Source: Erythrocercus mccallii (taxonomy: Eukaryota; Chordata; Aves; Passeriformes; Dicruridae). From it: a DNA stretch of 64,000 bases. The stretch's first letter is position 1; every line of letters starts with the position of its first letter. The stretch spans positions 124,001-188,000 of the forward strand of contig VZRG01000453.1 of NCBI GenBank assembly GCA_013397435.1, written 5' to 3'. The position numbers and the translations under genes were made by a program. Shown piece after piece: positions 27,222-39,581 of this stretch. The notes under the pieces were generated by a model. The model was not told the origin of the DNA, searched no databases, and worked only from the letters and a program-made list of their open reading frames with translations.

Positions 27222-29403
27222 AATGTGTAATTTATTTCCAAAAGTAATATGTTTCTAACACTTTCTCCAACAGGATTTTTCATCGCTTTTTCTGCCCCTT
27301 AGATGTCTACAATGAACGTAGTTTATCTAAAAGAAACTACATCAATTTCTGTCTTGCACTCAGCACTCTGAAGTACTGACTTTGAATGACATTTTCTTCA
27401 GCTCCTTTCAGAGATGACAAACACTGTCACTATTAGATGAAGCCTTAGTACATTGCCTAAGAGTAAGTCTTAGAGCCACAGGTCATGCAGCAATTCTGCT
27501 TTTGCAAATTATGATATCTCTTGTATTAAACGAATTCCTTGCTTGTCAGAAATTATTCTTGTCACTCGGCTAAGACGCAGTTGGAATGAAAGTGATAGTG
27601 TAACATATGGTCTTTGCTCTAGCATGGCAGACACATATTCACTCTCTCAGAGTCTATTAATCAGCTCTTGATGCAGTGCCCTTAACTTGCTAACCTCACT
27701 TCTGCATTTTGCAGTGGAAAAACCACTCAACCATAGTCTTTAAAGAAAGTTGTATATTTTATTGTACGTTTCATGGAAGCACACTATCCTACAGTTTCTA
27801 ATTTTAGCTTATTTTGAGGGGTTAACCATCATCTGGTGACCACAAGAATATAATAATACAACTAAAGTTTTATAAGGGGTGGATACATTGGTAATAACAA
27901 TTGATTTTGTATAATGAACTTCCCTAAAAACAATTTTTCTAGATATATTCTATATAAGGGAAAGGAAACAAGAATATGCAGCAGTTATTTTCCTTCAATC
28001 TTGGTATTTATTTTAGTAGTTATTTAAAAGTATAATTTATTAAAGATTTTAGAAGGGCATATCAGCAGATAGTACCATTACTTGGATACACAGCCTGTGT
28101 CCAAATATATGCCTGCAGGCATATCAAATATATATGTACTATAAATGTATTAAAATAAATATCAGTTCTTTTAAGACAATACTTTTACTTAATTTGCCAA
28201 AAAAGTTAATTCTGAGTCTGAATAAATAATCAGGAAAAACCCCCTTAGATTTAACAATGAGATTGACTCTGTCCATAACAAAAGAATAAAAAAATGCAGT
28301 CTAATCTGTACAAAAATAAATTATACCTAACTTTTTACAGCTGCATTAAAGGTTTAATGAAATCAAAGTGAATCCTGTGAAAGAATACACATTCTGAAAA
28401 CCACAATATAAGAGCCAGATTTCTGTAGGTTCAGTACCGCACAAAACAACACTAGCTAACAGCAGTCACCTTACAAAACCAGACTGCTTTAAGGAATGTG
28501 CAAAATCATTTATTCTGTGTCAATGTTTTTTGTTGAGGTTTTATAGTGTATTTAGCCATTAGGTTTGATTTGGTATAGCACTGGGGTGTGTAGTAATTCT
28601 ACAAGTAAAGTAAGTAATAGGAGCAGCAAACCAAGTGCTCATATTTGCCTTAATTTTGGTTAGACTGTAAACCTGTGTGTATGTTGACAACTGGGTAATT
28701 GACTGGCATGTAGAATTTCATTCTTCTTTTATACTGGATTAGGTCCTTTAATAATAATGAGTAACAAGCTTTTCTGATGTATTTGTTTGAGATATTTTGT
28801 TCTCATTTTCACAGAAAAGCAAGTAGACTCATTTTTATGCCTTCTTAGCTGAAGACCATGCACATAATTCCTTTTAAGACTGAACCTGTGTAAAAAAGGC
28901 AATCTAGTATTGGTTGTGCAAAAACATAACAGCACTGTACTACATCCACATTTCTTACAGAACCCTCTTACAGTATTTTCTGCTGTTCTACAGAAGATGC
29001 TTGTAGTAAATTTGAGGACTGTTCTGAGTACCACTTTACTCATTTCCAAATAATTTTCTAGAATATAAGCTCAACTTAGAAACATAATTTTATTTATGAT
29101 TTTTATTTTATTATTTTTGTATATTATTAATTTATTGTAATTGTTTATTATTGTTAATAAGAAGAATTGTTGTTATTTCATATTTGCATATTGTGGTATA
29201 GCCCGCATTTCACATCTTAATTATCATTAGTAGTCAGAGAGTATAGTTTGATCAAAAAAGAAAATCTGCCATAGGTGGGGTTGAAGAAAAGACTGGAGCC
29301 TCAAGTTGTGACCTTGAAAATTCCTGCTGTGGTTCAGACAAAGCTGATGGCACACCATAAAGTTTAGCCAGAGCTAGTAAAAGAGTAAAGGCTGCTGTGT
29401 CCA
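27222..29403. other. AT-rich intergenic sequence
   Basis: Contains an 18-bp perfect palindrome at 28107-28124 (ATATGCCTGCAGGCATAT). The 106-codon minus-strand frame at 28729-29049 resembles no family. Nothing else recognised. Confidence 0.55.
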
Positions 29404-29700
29404 GTCACAGAATGGCTTTGGACATTAAAGATCACCTAGTTGTATCCTCACTGCCATGGGCAGGAACACCCTCCACAGAACTGATTGCTCAAAGCCCCAC
29501 CCAGCCTGGCCTTGAGCACTAGCAGGGCTGAGGCACCCACAACTTCTCTGGGCAAAGTGTTTCAGTTTCATTTCAAAGACAGCAACAAGCTTGAACTGCC
29601 TTCAGCCACCCTCACAGTATTTTTTTCCCTAATATCTAGTTGAAATCTGCATTTTTTCAGTGTAAAGAGATTTCCCCCTTGTCCTATCACCGTACTGACA
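29404..29700 (-). mobile_element. CR1 LINE 3' end, minus strand
   Basis: Reads as the reverse complement of a CR1 3' terminus. Blocks include TCACAGAATGG, AAAGATCACCTAGTTG, CCATGGGCAGGAACACC, CTCAAAGCCCCACCCAGCC, CACAACTTCTCTGGGCAA and CCCTTGTCCTATCACCGTA. Only about 300 bp are present, corresponding to the 3' UTR and the last part of ORF2. It is heavily 5'-truncated and non-functional. Confidence 0.93.
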
Positions 29701-32700
29701 GGATCATTGAGTAAAAGTAAGTAGAAATAAAAAGTAAACTAATAAACTGATAAGGTTAAACTGTAGTAACGATTCAGATGTGGCACAGTGGAAAGGACAT
29801 GATACACATGACAGGAGCAATGCATACTGCAGGTCAGGGAGTACACCTAGTAATTTTTTACTGAAGGTCCTGGGAGGCACTCAACAGCACTGGCATCTTT
29901 CATTTTGATTCTCCAGAAAGTGAATATACTTTAGCACTTTTCTTGTAAGCACGTAATATTTGCCTGAAGTCCTGTTAGTAGTGCAGGAGTCCATAAGTGC
30001 AGATCAGATAGTTGGATTCTTCTTATAAAGCATGGAATAAAGTCATGGCTTAATAAATGACTGAAAGTCAGACCTAGGGGAGAAGGAGGGATTGGCCAGT
30101 TGCTGGATTTATGCATAGCTGGAGATGCCTAAATGATGCAGGAGGATATACTGAGTAATGGATACCCCTTAACATTCATCTCACGGAAATATGTTTTAAC
30201 TTTTATGAAATAGAGGGTAGCTGTTGTAACAGGCACCAGCACAGTGACACCAAGATGCTCCTTCTGGAGCAACTTGTCTGGATGTAAACTTGCTATTAAG
30301 GGGTAGCAGTTCCCCACCACTTCCAACCCAGTGCTCCTGACTAAAAGAAAAGCAGGTTTAGCTCTTATGGTTTATTGACCTGTTTCAGCTACAAAAACTA
30401 AGCACAACTAAGCACCTATCACAGCCCTGGCCACAAAATTTGGATTATCTGGGTGTTCTTCACATTCTTGTATCTTTTGTTCTCAGTGCCAGTCTTCTCC
30501 TAGATAAACAGCCTATCTCTAAATACTTGTCCATACTGGTCCTGGATTTATGATATCCATATCCACATATAGCATTATGCTATAGTATTAGTCATATTTG
30601 GTATTAATGTTATGGATAAATAGTGCTGTTGGTCTTACAATGATATCCTCCCCTCAAGGTTCTCAACTCCACCCTCCAACAGCCCATGGAATTTAGCTGT
30701 TTCTCATGTAATTTCCTTGAGTTCTCTGTAACTTTTGGCAGCAATTTCTCATGTCATATCTAGTAATTTTCCAGTTAGCTTAACCTCAAGCCAGGGTATA
30801 AGCAATGGCCCACTCATTTGCCTGTGGCTCTAACATTTCTTCCAAAGGTCAGGTAAGTACCTTTTCCAGTGAAGAATCACTATCAAAATCTGTTCTCAAA
30901 TGCAGTGCAGCCTTTTTCTTTAAATGGTGTAACAGAGAAGGAAGAGGCAGCAGGGCCCCAGATTGTGCTATAGCTTCTCAGGAAACAGAAGTTTTGCATG
31001 AAGACACTTAACCATAAAAGATTCATCCTCCCCAGTCACGCTTTAACAAAACTATGTGTTATTTTGCTGCCCTCAATCTTTTCTGTTGAGTCGTTTTTTA
31101 TGTGTGGTTCTTAAATTTTCTTTAGACCAATTACTGTCCAAGTCCCACTAATGGGTAAATGAGCTAACACCGGAGGCGTTTTTCTCTTTCTTCAGTGCAG
31201 AATATAACTTGTGATTCTCATGGGCCTGCTGTGAACAAAGCACCTTGTTATTTTTTTCAAGTAATGTTATGGATGAGTAATGCACTGATATAAATACATT
31301 TAGAAAGTATGAGAGGGTAGATGGAATATTTTAGCTACAGAAACATTTTGCAGCAAGACAAAGCTATAGTTCTCATTATTGGGTGGTTACATAGTTAAAA
31401 GCTGCAGCACAGAAAGGGCTTACACTGGATTAAAGATCAAGAGACAAGTGTTGTTGAAGATATTCAGAGTACTTAGAGAAATACAGACAGTTTCTAAGTC
31501 AACTTTTTTTCCTTCTTCCTCTTAAATATTTCCCTATAAGATCCTCATGTGACAGTAATTAGACTACTCAGGCTAATTAATCTCAGAAAATTCAGAAGCA
31601 TAATCCAGGTGACCATAGAAGTTGACATAAACTTAATCATCTCCATTGTCAAGTTGCTCTAGCATGACACACAATGAATTGTAAACACTGAATGATGATT
31701 TGTTTCATAATTTATATGTATTAATATGTAAATCATGCCTATGAACAGCACTTTATCTTTTTAATATTACTCTGTATAAGGGAAGTTTAGATTGCAGTAA
31801 TCACTTGCATACCTTTTTGAAGAAAATTGCTACTATTGATGCATTACAGAAAACTTTAAAGATCAGTTTCTTACATATTTCTTTTTTGTTTCTTTCCCCT
31901 TTTTCTTTATTTCTAAGCCAGTTAATATTTTTTACTACACTATTCATACCCTTCTGAAGTGCCAGGTTTTTTACTACTCTTTTTTCCTCACAAGATATCA
32001 ATTATGATGAAATAAATGAGTTTATCTTAAAATTAAATTAAATATTGACAGGAATTAAATAATGTATCACTGAATTGAAACCAGACTAAGGATAAGGGAT
32101 TGGACAATATTCCTTAAATAACTATTTCCTGCATCACCTCTGCTACTTCATTTTTGGCTTTATTTTGACTGTATTTGTATGCAGTTTATTTTCAACATAA
32201 AAATCTCTATTTACAAGTATGTATGTAAAAAGAGACCACTCATCTGGAAGATAAAAGGTGAATGTCTGGAGAAGTTAGAGTTGATTTCATTAACTCACCA
32301 GCACTGCAGGGAAAACCAATTGCAGATACAAAGAATTATTGCAAGGCATGCAGGTAATCTTATATTTTGTTTTTTACATAAATCTGATAATTTCTACAGA
32401 CCATTATTGCACAAATTCCCTGATAACGTCATAAGAAAAAGTGGCATCCCATTAAAAAAACCCAAAAACTGTGCACATGCTTACAAAGAGAACATCAAAA
32501 TTATAATAGACTATTAGAAAATAATAATTCAGACCTTGGTAGCAAAGACCATTTTTGAAATTTTACCATAATGCCAATAAAAAACATTGACTAAAATTAA
32601 TTTTTCTTATTATTTTTGAGCATGTCTTGTATATATCAAGATTGTATCAAAACTGAGTGCTGTACTCACTTTGTTTAAAAGAAGACAACTTCAGTTCATG

Positions 32701-33249
32701 TTTAGGCTTCTAAATTGAAGATATATCTATCACTTTTAAAATTATAAATTTATTTGAATTATTTTAATACTCTTCATTAATCACTTTCATAGATTTCATT
32801 GAGCAGAAAAGCTATGAAAGATAGAGGCCAGAACTGGCACAAAGGGTTCTATAAAAACACAAATACTGTTGCACCTTAGTGATCTATTTTGCTTAGACTG
32901 AGGAACAACTCGTGGTTCAACAGAGCTGCTTTAAAGATTAGCCTAAGAACAAACTAGACAAATTAGAAATGGTCAAAAAATATGTTTTTGTTTTGTTCAA
33001 ATGAAGAAAGAAAACTTTAAAAATCAGTCCCGCTAAATTCACACCTTTCAGATGATGCAAAAGAGATGCACCAAGACAGAACCTCAGACTGTCCCAGATC
33101 ATGCTCACAATATCAGAAAGCAAATAATACACTGAAGTGTAAATGACTTTTCTATGGTTTGACTACACAGAGTCTCCACCTAAAACCCCACCAGAAACTT
33201 GTGACATGGACTTCCTGTGGTGCAAAAACATCCTCCTCCAGCTGTGCTC
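29701..33249. other. Intergenic sequence
   Basis: The 29.7-30.4 kb part is a little richer in G+C but has no recognised repeat. A consensus splice donor CAG|GTAAGT occurs at 30850-30857 inside a short plus-strand frame (30805-31011). No partner exon or known product supports it. The rest is AT-rich and featureless. Confidence 0.5.
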
Positions 33250-33570
33250 CAAAGGCTACTTCGGAAGCATTTCCCCCACAAGGTTTATGGCTTAGCATGA
33301 TGTCCTATGGCATGGAGTATCCCTTTGGTCAGTTTGGTCTGTCTGTCCTGCCTGTGTCCCCTGCAGCCTCCTGCCCACCCCCAGGGCTACTCACTGAGGG
33401 GGCAGTGTGAGAAACAGAAAGAGCTTTGACACTGTGTAAGCACTGCTCACCAACAATTAAAACACTGATGAGTTATCAATATGGTTTTGGTCACAAATTT
33501 AGACCATCGAACCATACAGACTGTTATGGAGAAAAATAACATCCCAACCATATCTAGTACACCAGAATAT
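33250..33570 (-). mobile_element. ERVL-like LTR fragment, minus strand
   Basis: Read on the minus strand this matches the avian ERVL-like LTR also present at 39.6 kb. Shared blocks in LTR order are TTGGGATGTTATTTTTCTCC, ATATTGATAAC, GAGCAGTGCTTAC, and GACCAAACTGACCAAAGGGA followed by TACTCCATGCCAT. The part toward the LTR 3' end (plus-strand left side) is diverged or missing. The two copies differ enough to belong to different subfamilies. No internal retroviral region is attached. Confidence 0.8.
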
Positions 33571-34719
33571 CCTCTTATATGTGTATAGCAGAACTTGCTG
33601 CTTTTTTTGTGTGCCAGAGTGACCACTGGTGAGATAAAAACAAAATACAAATATGCTGTTTTGAACTTTTAACTACCTATAATTGCAGTAACTGTGGTAA
33701 ACAAATTTTAAAAATAAAAATCCCAAGATTATTGTACATTGCAGGAGCACAATTTTATGTCTATAATTCTTTAACAATGAAAAATAAGACTTTTTTCCCA
33801 GCATATTGCATGAAAATTAAACATTTCTGAAAGGAAACAAATTTACATAGAAATTTTATGTCTGATACATGTTTAAGTAGTAAAGAAATTGCAAGGTAAT
33901 TTGAGTTGCAGTATAAATAAAAACTGAATTTTCAATATTCTAATAAGTTGAAGCTTACATTTCAGGTGTTAAAAACTAGTTCTTTTGCAGCTGCTGTGCT
34001 TTCCTTGTGAAATTAATGTACTATCTGGTGAACTTGAAGATTGTATGAGAAAGATAACACGTCAAGAAAATCAATAATTTATATAACTACTGGAAAGATG
34101 ATTTCTCAAATGTTTGTAATAAAATCTCATTGCAAGACATTGCTTTCACATTACAAACTTTCAGTTCTAGATAGTAATACTAAAGTAAAAAGAAGATGAG
34201 AAGATGACATTTTCTGATATAGATCAAGGTTAAAAACAGTGCAATTAATTCATTTTTATACACTTTAATTTGTAAAATATATAAGTTAAATGCTTTTCCC
34301 CATAATGTTTGAAACTAGGGGCAAAGAAACTTTTTAAATTAAAGATGCAATGGTAGTTTGGCCATTTTGAATTGAGATTTACTAAATTGAAAAACAAAAT
34401 TCTGGTTAGAAATATTGTCATTCCTGTCATTCCTGTGTCTTGTTTAAATTCATGTAAACACATGGGAAGAACATGCATGGAGTTCAGCCAGTAGAAAATA
34501 GAAAACGAATACAACTGGGTTTGAATGTCATACATAGAAGACAGATGGACATTCTAAACAAACTGCATTACATTTTCTCACTGTATCATCTCTTGATCTT
34601 GCTGAGGTATGTAAAAGACAGTATTTCCTTTCTCTGTAAAATCCCAGCAAAACTAGAAAAGACAAGATAAAAAATGAAACTCAGAGAATGATCATAACAA
34701 GAAATGATTTATATGTAAT
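33571..34719. other. AT-rich intergenic sequence
   Basis: Short chance ORFs only. The minus-strand frame at 34245-34535 has no recognisable domain. Confidence 0.55.
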
Positions 34720-35110
34720 GTGTATGCAAGGCCCCAGAAAACCTCTCTCAACAAGACTTTTAAAAGGGCTTAGGGTTGATCACGTACTCTCAGTTAGATG
34801 CATGAGAGAAAGACCAACAAGATATTCTCAAGTGGTCAAAACAATAATAACTTTACTTGCAACCTCAGAAAATCAAAAAACTTTGGCAAAAGGTTTAAAG
34901 CAGCATTCAATTAATATAAAACACTTCCCAAAATATTAACTTAACCATTCAACTTAACAAACTCCGTAAGTCCATTCAGTTTTAAGTTACTCAAAAATTA
35001 CAAGAGAGAATTAGAAGAAGAAAGAGAAAAAGACAGAAAATATATAGAAAAGAACAAAGATAACTACCACTCCTGGTTCCAGCAGTGCTCAGCTGATGAA
35101 AGAGGAGGTA
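34720..35110 (-). mobile_element. Probable LTR retroelement remnant, minus strand
   Basis: The reverse complement reads like the R-U5 part of a passerine-style LTR. A long T/C-rich stretch is followed by AATGCTGCTTTAAACC, TTTTGCCAAAGTTTTTTGAT and TTGCAAGTAAAGTTATTATT, where GTAAAG stands where a polyadenylation signal would be expected. No clear TG/CA ends or target-site duplication were found, so the call rests on overall resemblance. Confidence 0.45.
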
Positions 35111-35420
35111 AGATCAAGATGTGCTCCTCTTGTTTTTCACTTTAAACACCTCTTGGCCTGTGGGACTTGCAATCATCTCACCTCTTAGGAGCTGGGTTGG
35201 GGCTCCAGAGGTGGGGTGTGGAGCATTGCCTCCAGTGTGCTGGTGACAGGCAGCTGGAATACCAGCCCAGAGGAGGAAGGTGTATGGGGCAGTGCTTCGC
35301 CTCACCAAAAGCAAAGCCTACATGTGCAGATGAAGAAATATTTCGAGCCAGCAATCCCTCCAGTCTCTCACAGTATAAGACATTGCACAGCACTGGTCAA
35401 GAGTAATAATCATTTGCTTA
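35111..35420. other. GC-richer block between LTR remnant and 5S pseudogene
   Basis: Higher G+C than the flanks, with overlapping short ORFs on both strands and no recognisable protein. It may be a continuation of the LTR element to its left. Not assigned. Confidence 0.35.
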
Positions 35421-35500
35421 CTGCCAGCAGTAAAGGGGATTTTGAGATGTGTCTTCAAAAATGTCTCCAGGATGTAGTTATATTCATTGTATCAATATAT

Positions 35501-35620
35501 GCCTATGGCCAAACCACCCTGAGAACGTCTGATTTCATCTGATCTCAGAAGTTTAACTGGGTCGAGCCAAGTTAGTAATTGGATGGGACACTGCCTGGAA
35601 ATACTGGATGCTCTAGGTTA
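35501..35620 (+). pseudogene. 5S rRNA pseudogene, full length
   Basis: A 120-base stretch aligns end to end with vertebrate 5S rRNA. It starts GCCTATGGCCAAACCACCCTGA, passes TCTGATCTCAGAAG and GTTAGTAATTGGATGGGA (the internal-promoter C-box region), and ends GCCTGGAAATACTGGATGCT. I judge it roughly 80 percent identical by eye. Many differences are C-to-T or G-to-A at former CpG sites, as expected of a decaying copy. The C box carries a substitution and a one-base loss, so transcription is unlikely. No poly(A) follows. Its 3' end joins a CR1 fragment directly, which suggests it arrived as part of a LINE-made chimera. An independent 5S-derived SINE head is the alternative. Confidence 0.88.
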
Positions 35621-35998
35621 TTTTCAACCTTATTTCTTGTGGGAGACTTTAACCTGCCAGACATCTCCTGGGAACTTGGCACAGCAAAGAGGCGGTCTAG
35701 GAAGTTCTTACAGTGTGTGCAGAAGAGCTTCTTGTCACACCTGTGAGCGAGCCAGGAAGGGGTTCTACTAGACCTCCTGTTTACTGAGAAGGGCTGGTGG
35801 GAGATGACATGGTGGGAGGCTCTGTGGGGTACAGTGAACATGGAATAGAGTTCTCAATATTCAGTGAAACAAGGAGAAGCATCAACAAAACTTGTATTTT
35901 GGGCTGCTGGAAGGCAGACTTCAGCCCATCCAGGATGCTTGTTTGGATACTACCTCGGGAAAGAGACCTTAAAAAAAAAGAGGTCCAGGGAGGATGGA
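35621..35998 (+). mobile_element. CR1 LINE endonuclease-domain fragment, plus strand
   Basis: The plus-strand translation begins with LVGDFNLPDISWEL (about 35636-35677). This is the APE-type endonuclease block of CR1 ORF2, with the GDFN motif intact. Downstream are RKFLQCVQKSFLSHL, LLDLLFTEKG, then after a frameshift VGDDMVGGSVGYSEHGIEFS and RDLKKKEVQGGWT, all in the order expected for ORF2. At least one stop codon and one frameshift break the frame, so it is inactive. The fragment is internal, with neither a CR1 5' nor 3' end. It joins the 5S pseudogene on the left and an oppositely oriented CR1 fragment on the right. Confidence 0.88.
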
Positions 35999-35999
35999 C

Positions 36000-36375
36000 A
36001 GCAAAACTACCTAGTGCATCAAACACTTCTTCCACTTTTGTATCATCAGCAAACTTGCTGAAGATGCACTTTGCCCCCATCATCCAGATTATAAATAAGG
36101 AGGTAAAACCGTACTGGACCCAGTACACTTAGCTACACTACTGCTGACTGGTCTCCAGCTGGCTTTTGTCCTGTTACTCACACTGTTTCAGTCTGCTAAT
36201 TCATTATTTGACACATCTAACTCTTCACTAGCCCATTTTTAATCAACTTACCTGTGAGGGTGTTGTGGGAGAGAGCATCAAAAGCTATAGCCAGGATAAG
36301 CAACATCTACTGCTTTGTCCTCATATGCCAAGCCAGCCATCTTGTCAGAGAAGCTTACATCCTTGCATTCCAATA
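36000..36375 (-). mobile_element. CR1 LINE reverse-transcriptase fragment, minus strand
   Basis: The minus-strand translation contains a decayed RT palm motif A region (SFDALSHNTL, near 36260-36290). Further along is SVLGPV, then SKFADDTK with the catalytic FADD near 36043-36054. Several stops and frame changes interrupt it. Orientation is opposite to the endonuclease fragment immediately to the left, and the junction lies within about 35990-36005. It is either a separate CR1 insertion or the product of an inversion. Confidence 0.85.
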
Positions 36376-39164
36376 TTTTTATTCATTTTATGATGAGCAT
36401 TCAGAGGATAAGGAGAAGAACTTTGATAAATGGCAACAGACTTAAAAATATGGCTACTAATTCAAGCATATTCAAATCATTCTGCTATTTTTTTCATCTC
36501 CTCTCTGAAGCTCACATTTCGTGTCTTCAGGTTTCAGAGGAAAATCACAACATCTGGTGTCCAAACCAAATAAAATACACCAGACTTAGCAGGTCATGCT
36601 ATCTTGCATACAAGTATATGACAAGATAAGCTCATCATCTAAATGTGTGACTCCTTGTGTATTTCTGAGCACTTAACAGATCCTCAGCCAATCAAAAAAC
36701 AGAAGTAGCAGGTATTGTCTCAAACACATCCTTACACTGCCAACTGTTCTAATAAGAGATAGTATTCTCCTACATAAAAATCTAATTGTTAAAAATTATT
36801 TATAAGTTTGTAATGTGAAGATGCTGAGTTTAACACATACTTTGATACTTAATTTCTCCCTGCCACATTTGGAAACAGATATAAAAATATTTTTGCTTGT
36901 TTTCTCATTTTGTGGAAAAGTATAGCAGGTCAAATTGAAATGGTTTTTTCGTCTTTTTTTTTTTTAAGAAAGGAGACATATTTTTTAAATCACTAAACTC
37001 AGAATAGGATTTAACTGCCATTGATAAAACAGAGATTTTTCTATATACCATAGCATTTATGATTAAGTACTTGCTGGTCTGCTGAAACCTCAGATTTTAC
37101 TAATGTCTTGCTCAGAACTGTGACTGAGCTGGAGACTTTCAGCTTCATAAAAAGTATCCTAATCAGTAGCTACTACTTTCCTTCCTTGCAAGGCCTGCAC
37201 CCCAGGTGGATTCTCAAATAAAAGCCATACCACTAACCTGCGTAAGGTTATTCTTACATACCAAGTCAATGAGTCGTCACTTATAAAAAATAGAACAGCT
37301 GCATCAGGAGAGACAGTGTCTGTTTTCTTTCTTTAACTCCTTTCCACCACCTTATATGAAAATACTTCCCAGATGAATTTGATGGAAACAGACACATTTT
37401 AAGATGAGCATTTCTTCCCCTGCTTTCTTTTAGTGCTCAGCAATCCATTACAGGACACTAATCTGTTTACATTAGGCCAGTATTTAGCTCCTACTTAGCA
37501 GCAAGTGGCTCCTACAAGCTGAAATTTCTTTTAAAATGAACTGTTCTGTAGCAAACTCGAGGAGTGTGACATCTGTATAACCCGAATAGAAGCATACAGA
37601 AAGGCTGACCCACCGGGGTGGGCAGCACTCCTCAACCCTCCCAGCACATCCGTGTCTACCTACAAACACATACCTGTGAGAGTGTATATATATATATTTA
37701 TGTACACATACATTCACCTGTACTATTTTAAACCTTGCCCTGATTTATTCATCCTGCTGTATTTTTTTCCTGCTTTTTAAAAATATTTCCATCCCTCAAT
37801 CCCAATGTCTAGTAAAACACATGAAGATCCAAGCTTAAATCTGGTACTTTTATGTGTGAGATTATATATTATAAATGAAAAAGACAGGTTTCTATTGGGA
37901 ATATTAGTATGTGGAATTAACACTTAGCAAACATCCAAAATGGGTATGAACTTTAATATTAACACCTTTTTATTATATTTTATCTTTTTTTGAAGAGCCA
38001 CTGTAAAGTCAACAAAGAAAGAATGTAAATTTATTATCTTGCATACTATTATGAAATTGTTCATGTTGATTTATCTGTTCAAACTAGGGCTATCACAAAA
38101 AAAGCCCAGCAAACTTCAATATTTCAAAATATAATTGTCAGTCTGGAATAACTGCAGTTATATAACATGCTGCTATATAATGAATTTGTTCCCTTTAGGT
38201 ACAATATACCCAAGGGTATTTTTTAGTGCAATAACTGAAGAACATCCGTTCTATTTTGGTATAAAGAAGAGAGAGAATATTGAATCACTAGCTAATGAAA
38301 AATTACAGAACCATGCCAGCAATATAATGTATCAGTAGCTAGAAAGCTATGCTGCAGATTGTGCCAACAGTAGCTTTATAGAAGAAAATTAAGTTCACAG
38401 AATCCATTTGAGGACTTTTAGAGTTGCAAATATTGATTGTTATGCTTTAGATTGTCTCCAAGGTCCTGATTTTTCCTCCAGTGTAAACCAAGAGAACACA
38501 AATTTAGTTACAGTGAAATAAATCTGAGTGCTAGGGCATGATATTCAAGGGCAGAATATCCATAGAATTGCTATCAGAGTATTTTCCCTCTACTATGATT
38601 ATTTTTGATTTTTTTCCTTAACCATCTTTATAGGCCTATTTTCAAATAAAAAATAAGACAAACAAAAAAGTGTTCATGGTTCTGTCAAAAAAAAAAGCAA
38701 ACAAAAATGACTGAATGGCTGTGACAGAAAAAATGTGTGCAGTGTAGAATGCACTCTTTGCTTCTCTGCACTCTGCAGAGAAGATATTAAAAGTTCAAAT
38801 TACATGGTTACGATGGCAGTGGTGAGTGCTGGTGTTAGATTGTGGAACTCTATACCTAGAGTACAAAGGACAATTTGGTATCAGGAAAAGCAATCCATAA
38901 AAAGGTGGTATTACCCACACTGTGGTTTTTTGACATGAACTCAACTATGTTATTGTATAATCCACCCTCTTCAGCTTTCTGTGTTTAGTTTACAGAGCTC
39001 ATCTGGTAACTCAAAGGAACAAGTATGGATGAAAGAAATCTGCTTTTCCCTAATTATATAGCTTTTCTGTTACTTTTCAAAATGTGTGGATAGAAAGTAC
39101 TTAAGTTTCAAGACTCTATTTCTCAACACTAATTGTTACAATTCCACTGTACAGCGTAGTACTG
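36376..39164. other. AT-rich intergenic sequence
   Basis: Only short ORFs. A small G+C-richer stretch near 37600-37660 and a short TA run near 37685-37700 are the only texture seen. Confidence 0.55.
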
Positions 39165-39241
39165 TGGCTGTGAAAATTTATTATATAATTCACATATATA
39201 ATTCACTATATAATTCAATGGCTGTGAGAATTTATTATATA
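39165..39241 (+). repeat. Short tandem duplication, 54-bp period
   Basis: TGGCTGTGAAAATTTATTATATA (39165-39187) recurs with one change at 39219-39241. Between them ATTCAC/TATATA modules are repeated as well. It looks like local replication slippage in AT-rich DNA. Confidence 0.8.
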
Positions 39242-39581
39242 AACACACATACATATATATGGATATATATTTTTAAGCAATACTGCATCACAAGACACCA
39301 GAAACTTAGTGAAAGGTGGAAGCAAGGATTTTGATGGTACTGAATATGTGTATGTAAAATTAGGTAAAAGAGCTGCTAAAAAAATCACTTTCTGTCGTTT
39401 CTAGCTTCTTGTTTGTTCTTAGGGAGTTTAATTATTCCATGAAGAAAATAAGGATCCTGCAATGAATGAATTTATCCAATTCTTCAATGAGTTTCCTTTA
39501 GTGGACCCTCTAAGAGCTATGGGATTTTTATGGCAGCTGAATGTAATTTACTGATTTACCTTCATGCTTTGGAATTCAAGT
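39242..39581. other. AT-rich intergenic sequence
   Basis: Nothing recognised upstream of the LTR. Confidence 0.55.

Noticed and set aside
28729..29049. 106-codon minus-strand ORF
   Set aside because: No recognisable domain; flanks are featureless AT-rich DNA.
30805..31011. Short ORF with a consensus splice donor CAG|GTAAGT at 30850-30857
   Set aside because: Such a 9-mer is expected about once per window by chance over both strands; no convincing acceptor or protein similarity.
38390..38430. TTCACAGAATCC considered as a CR1 3' end
   Set aside because: No further CR1 sequence follows.
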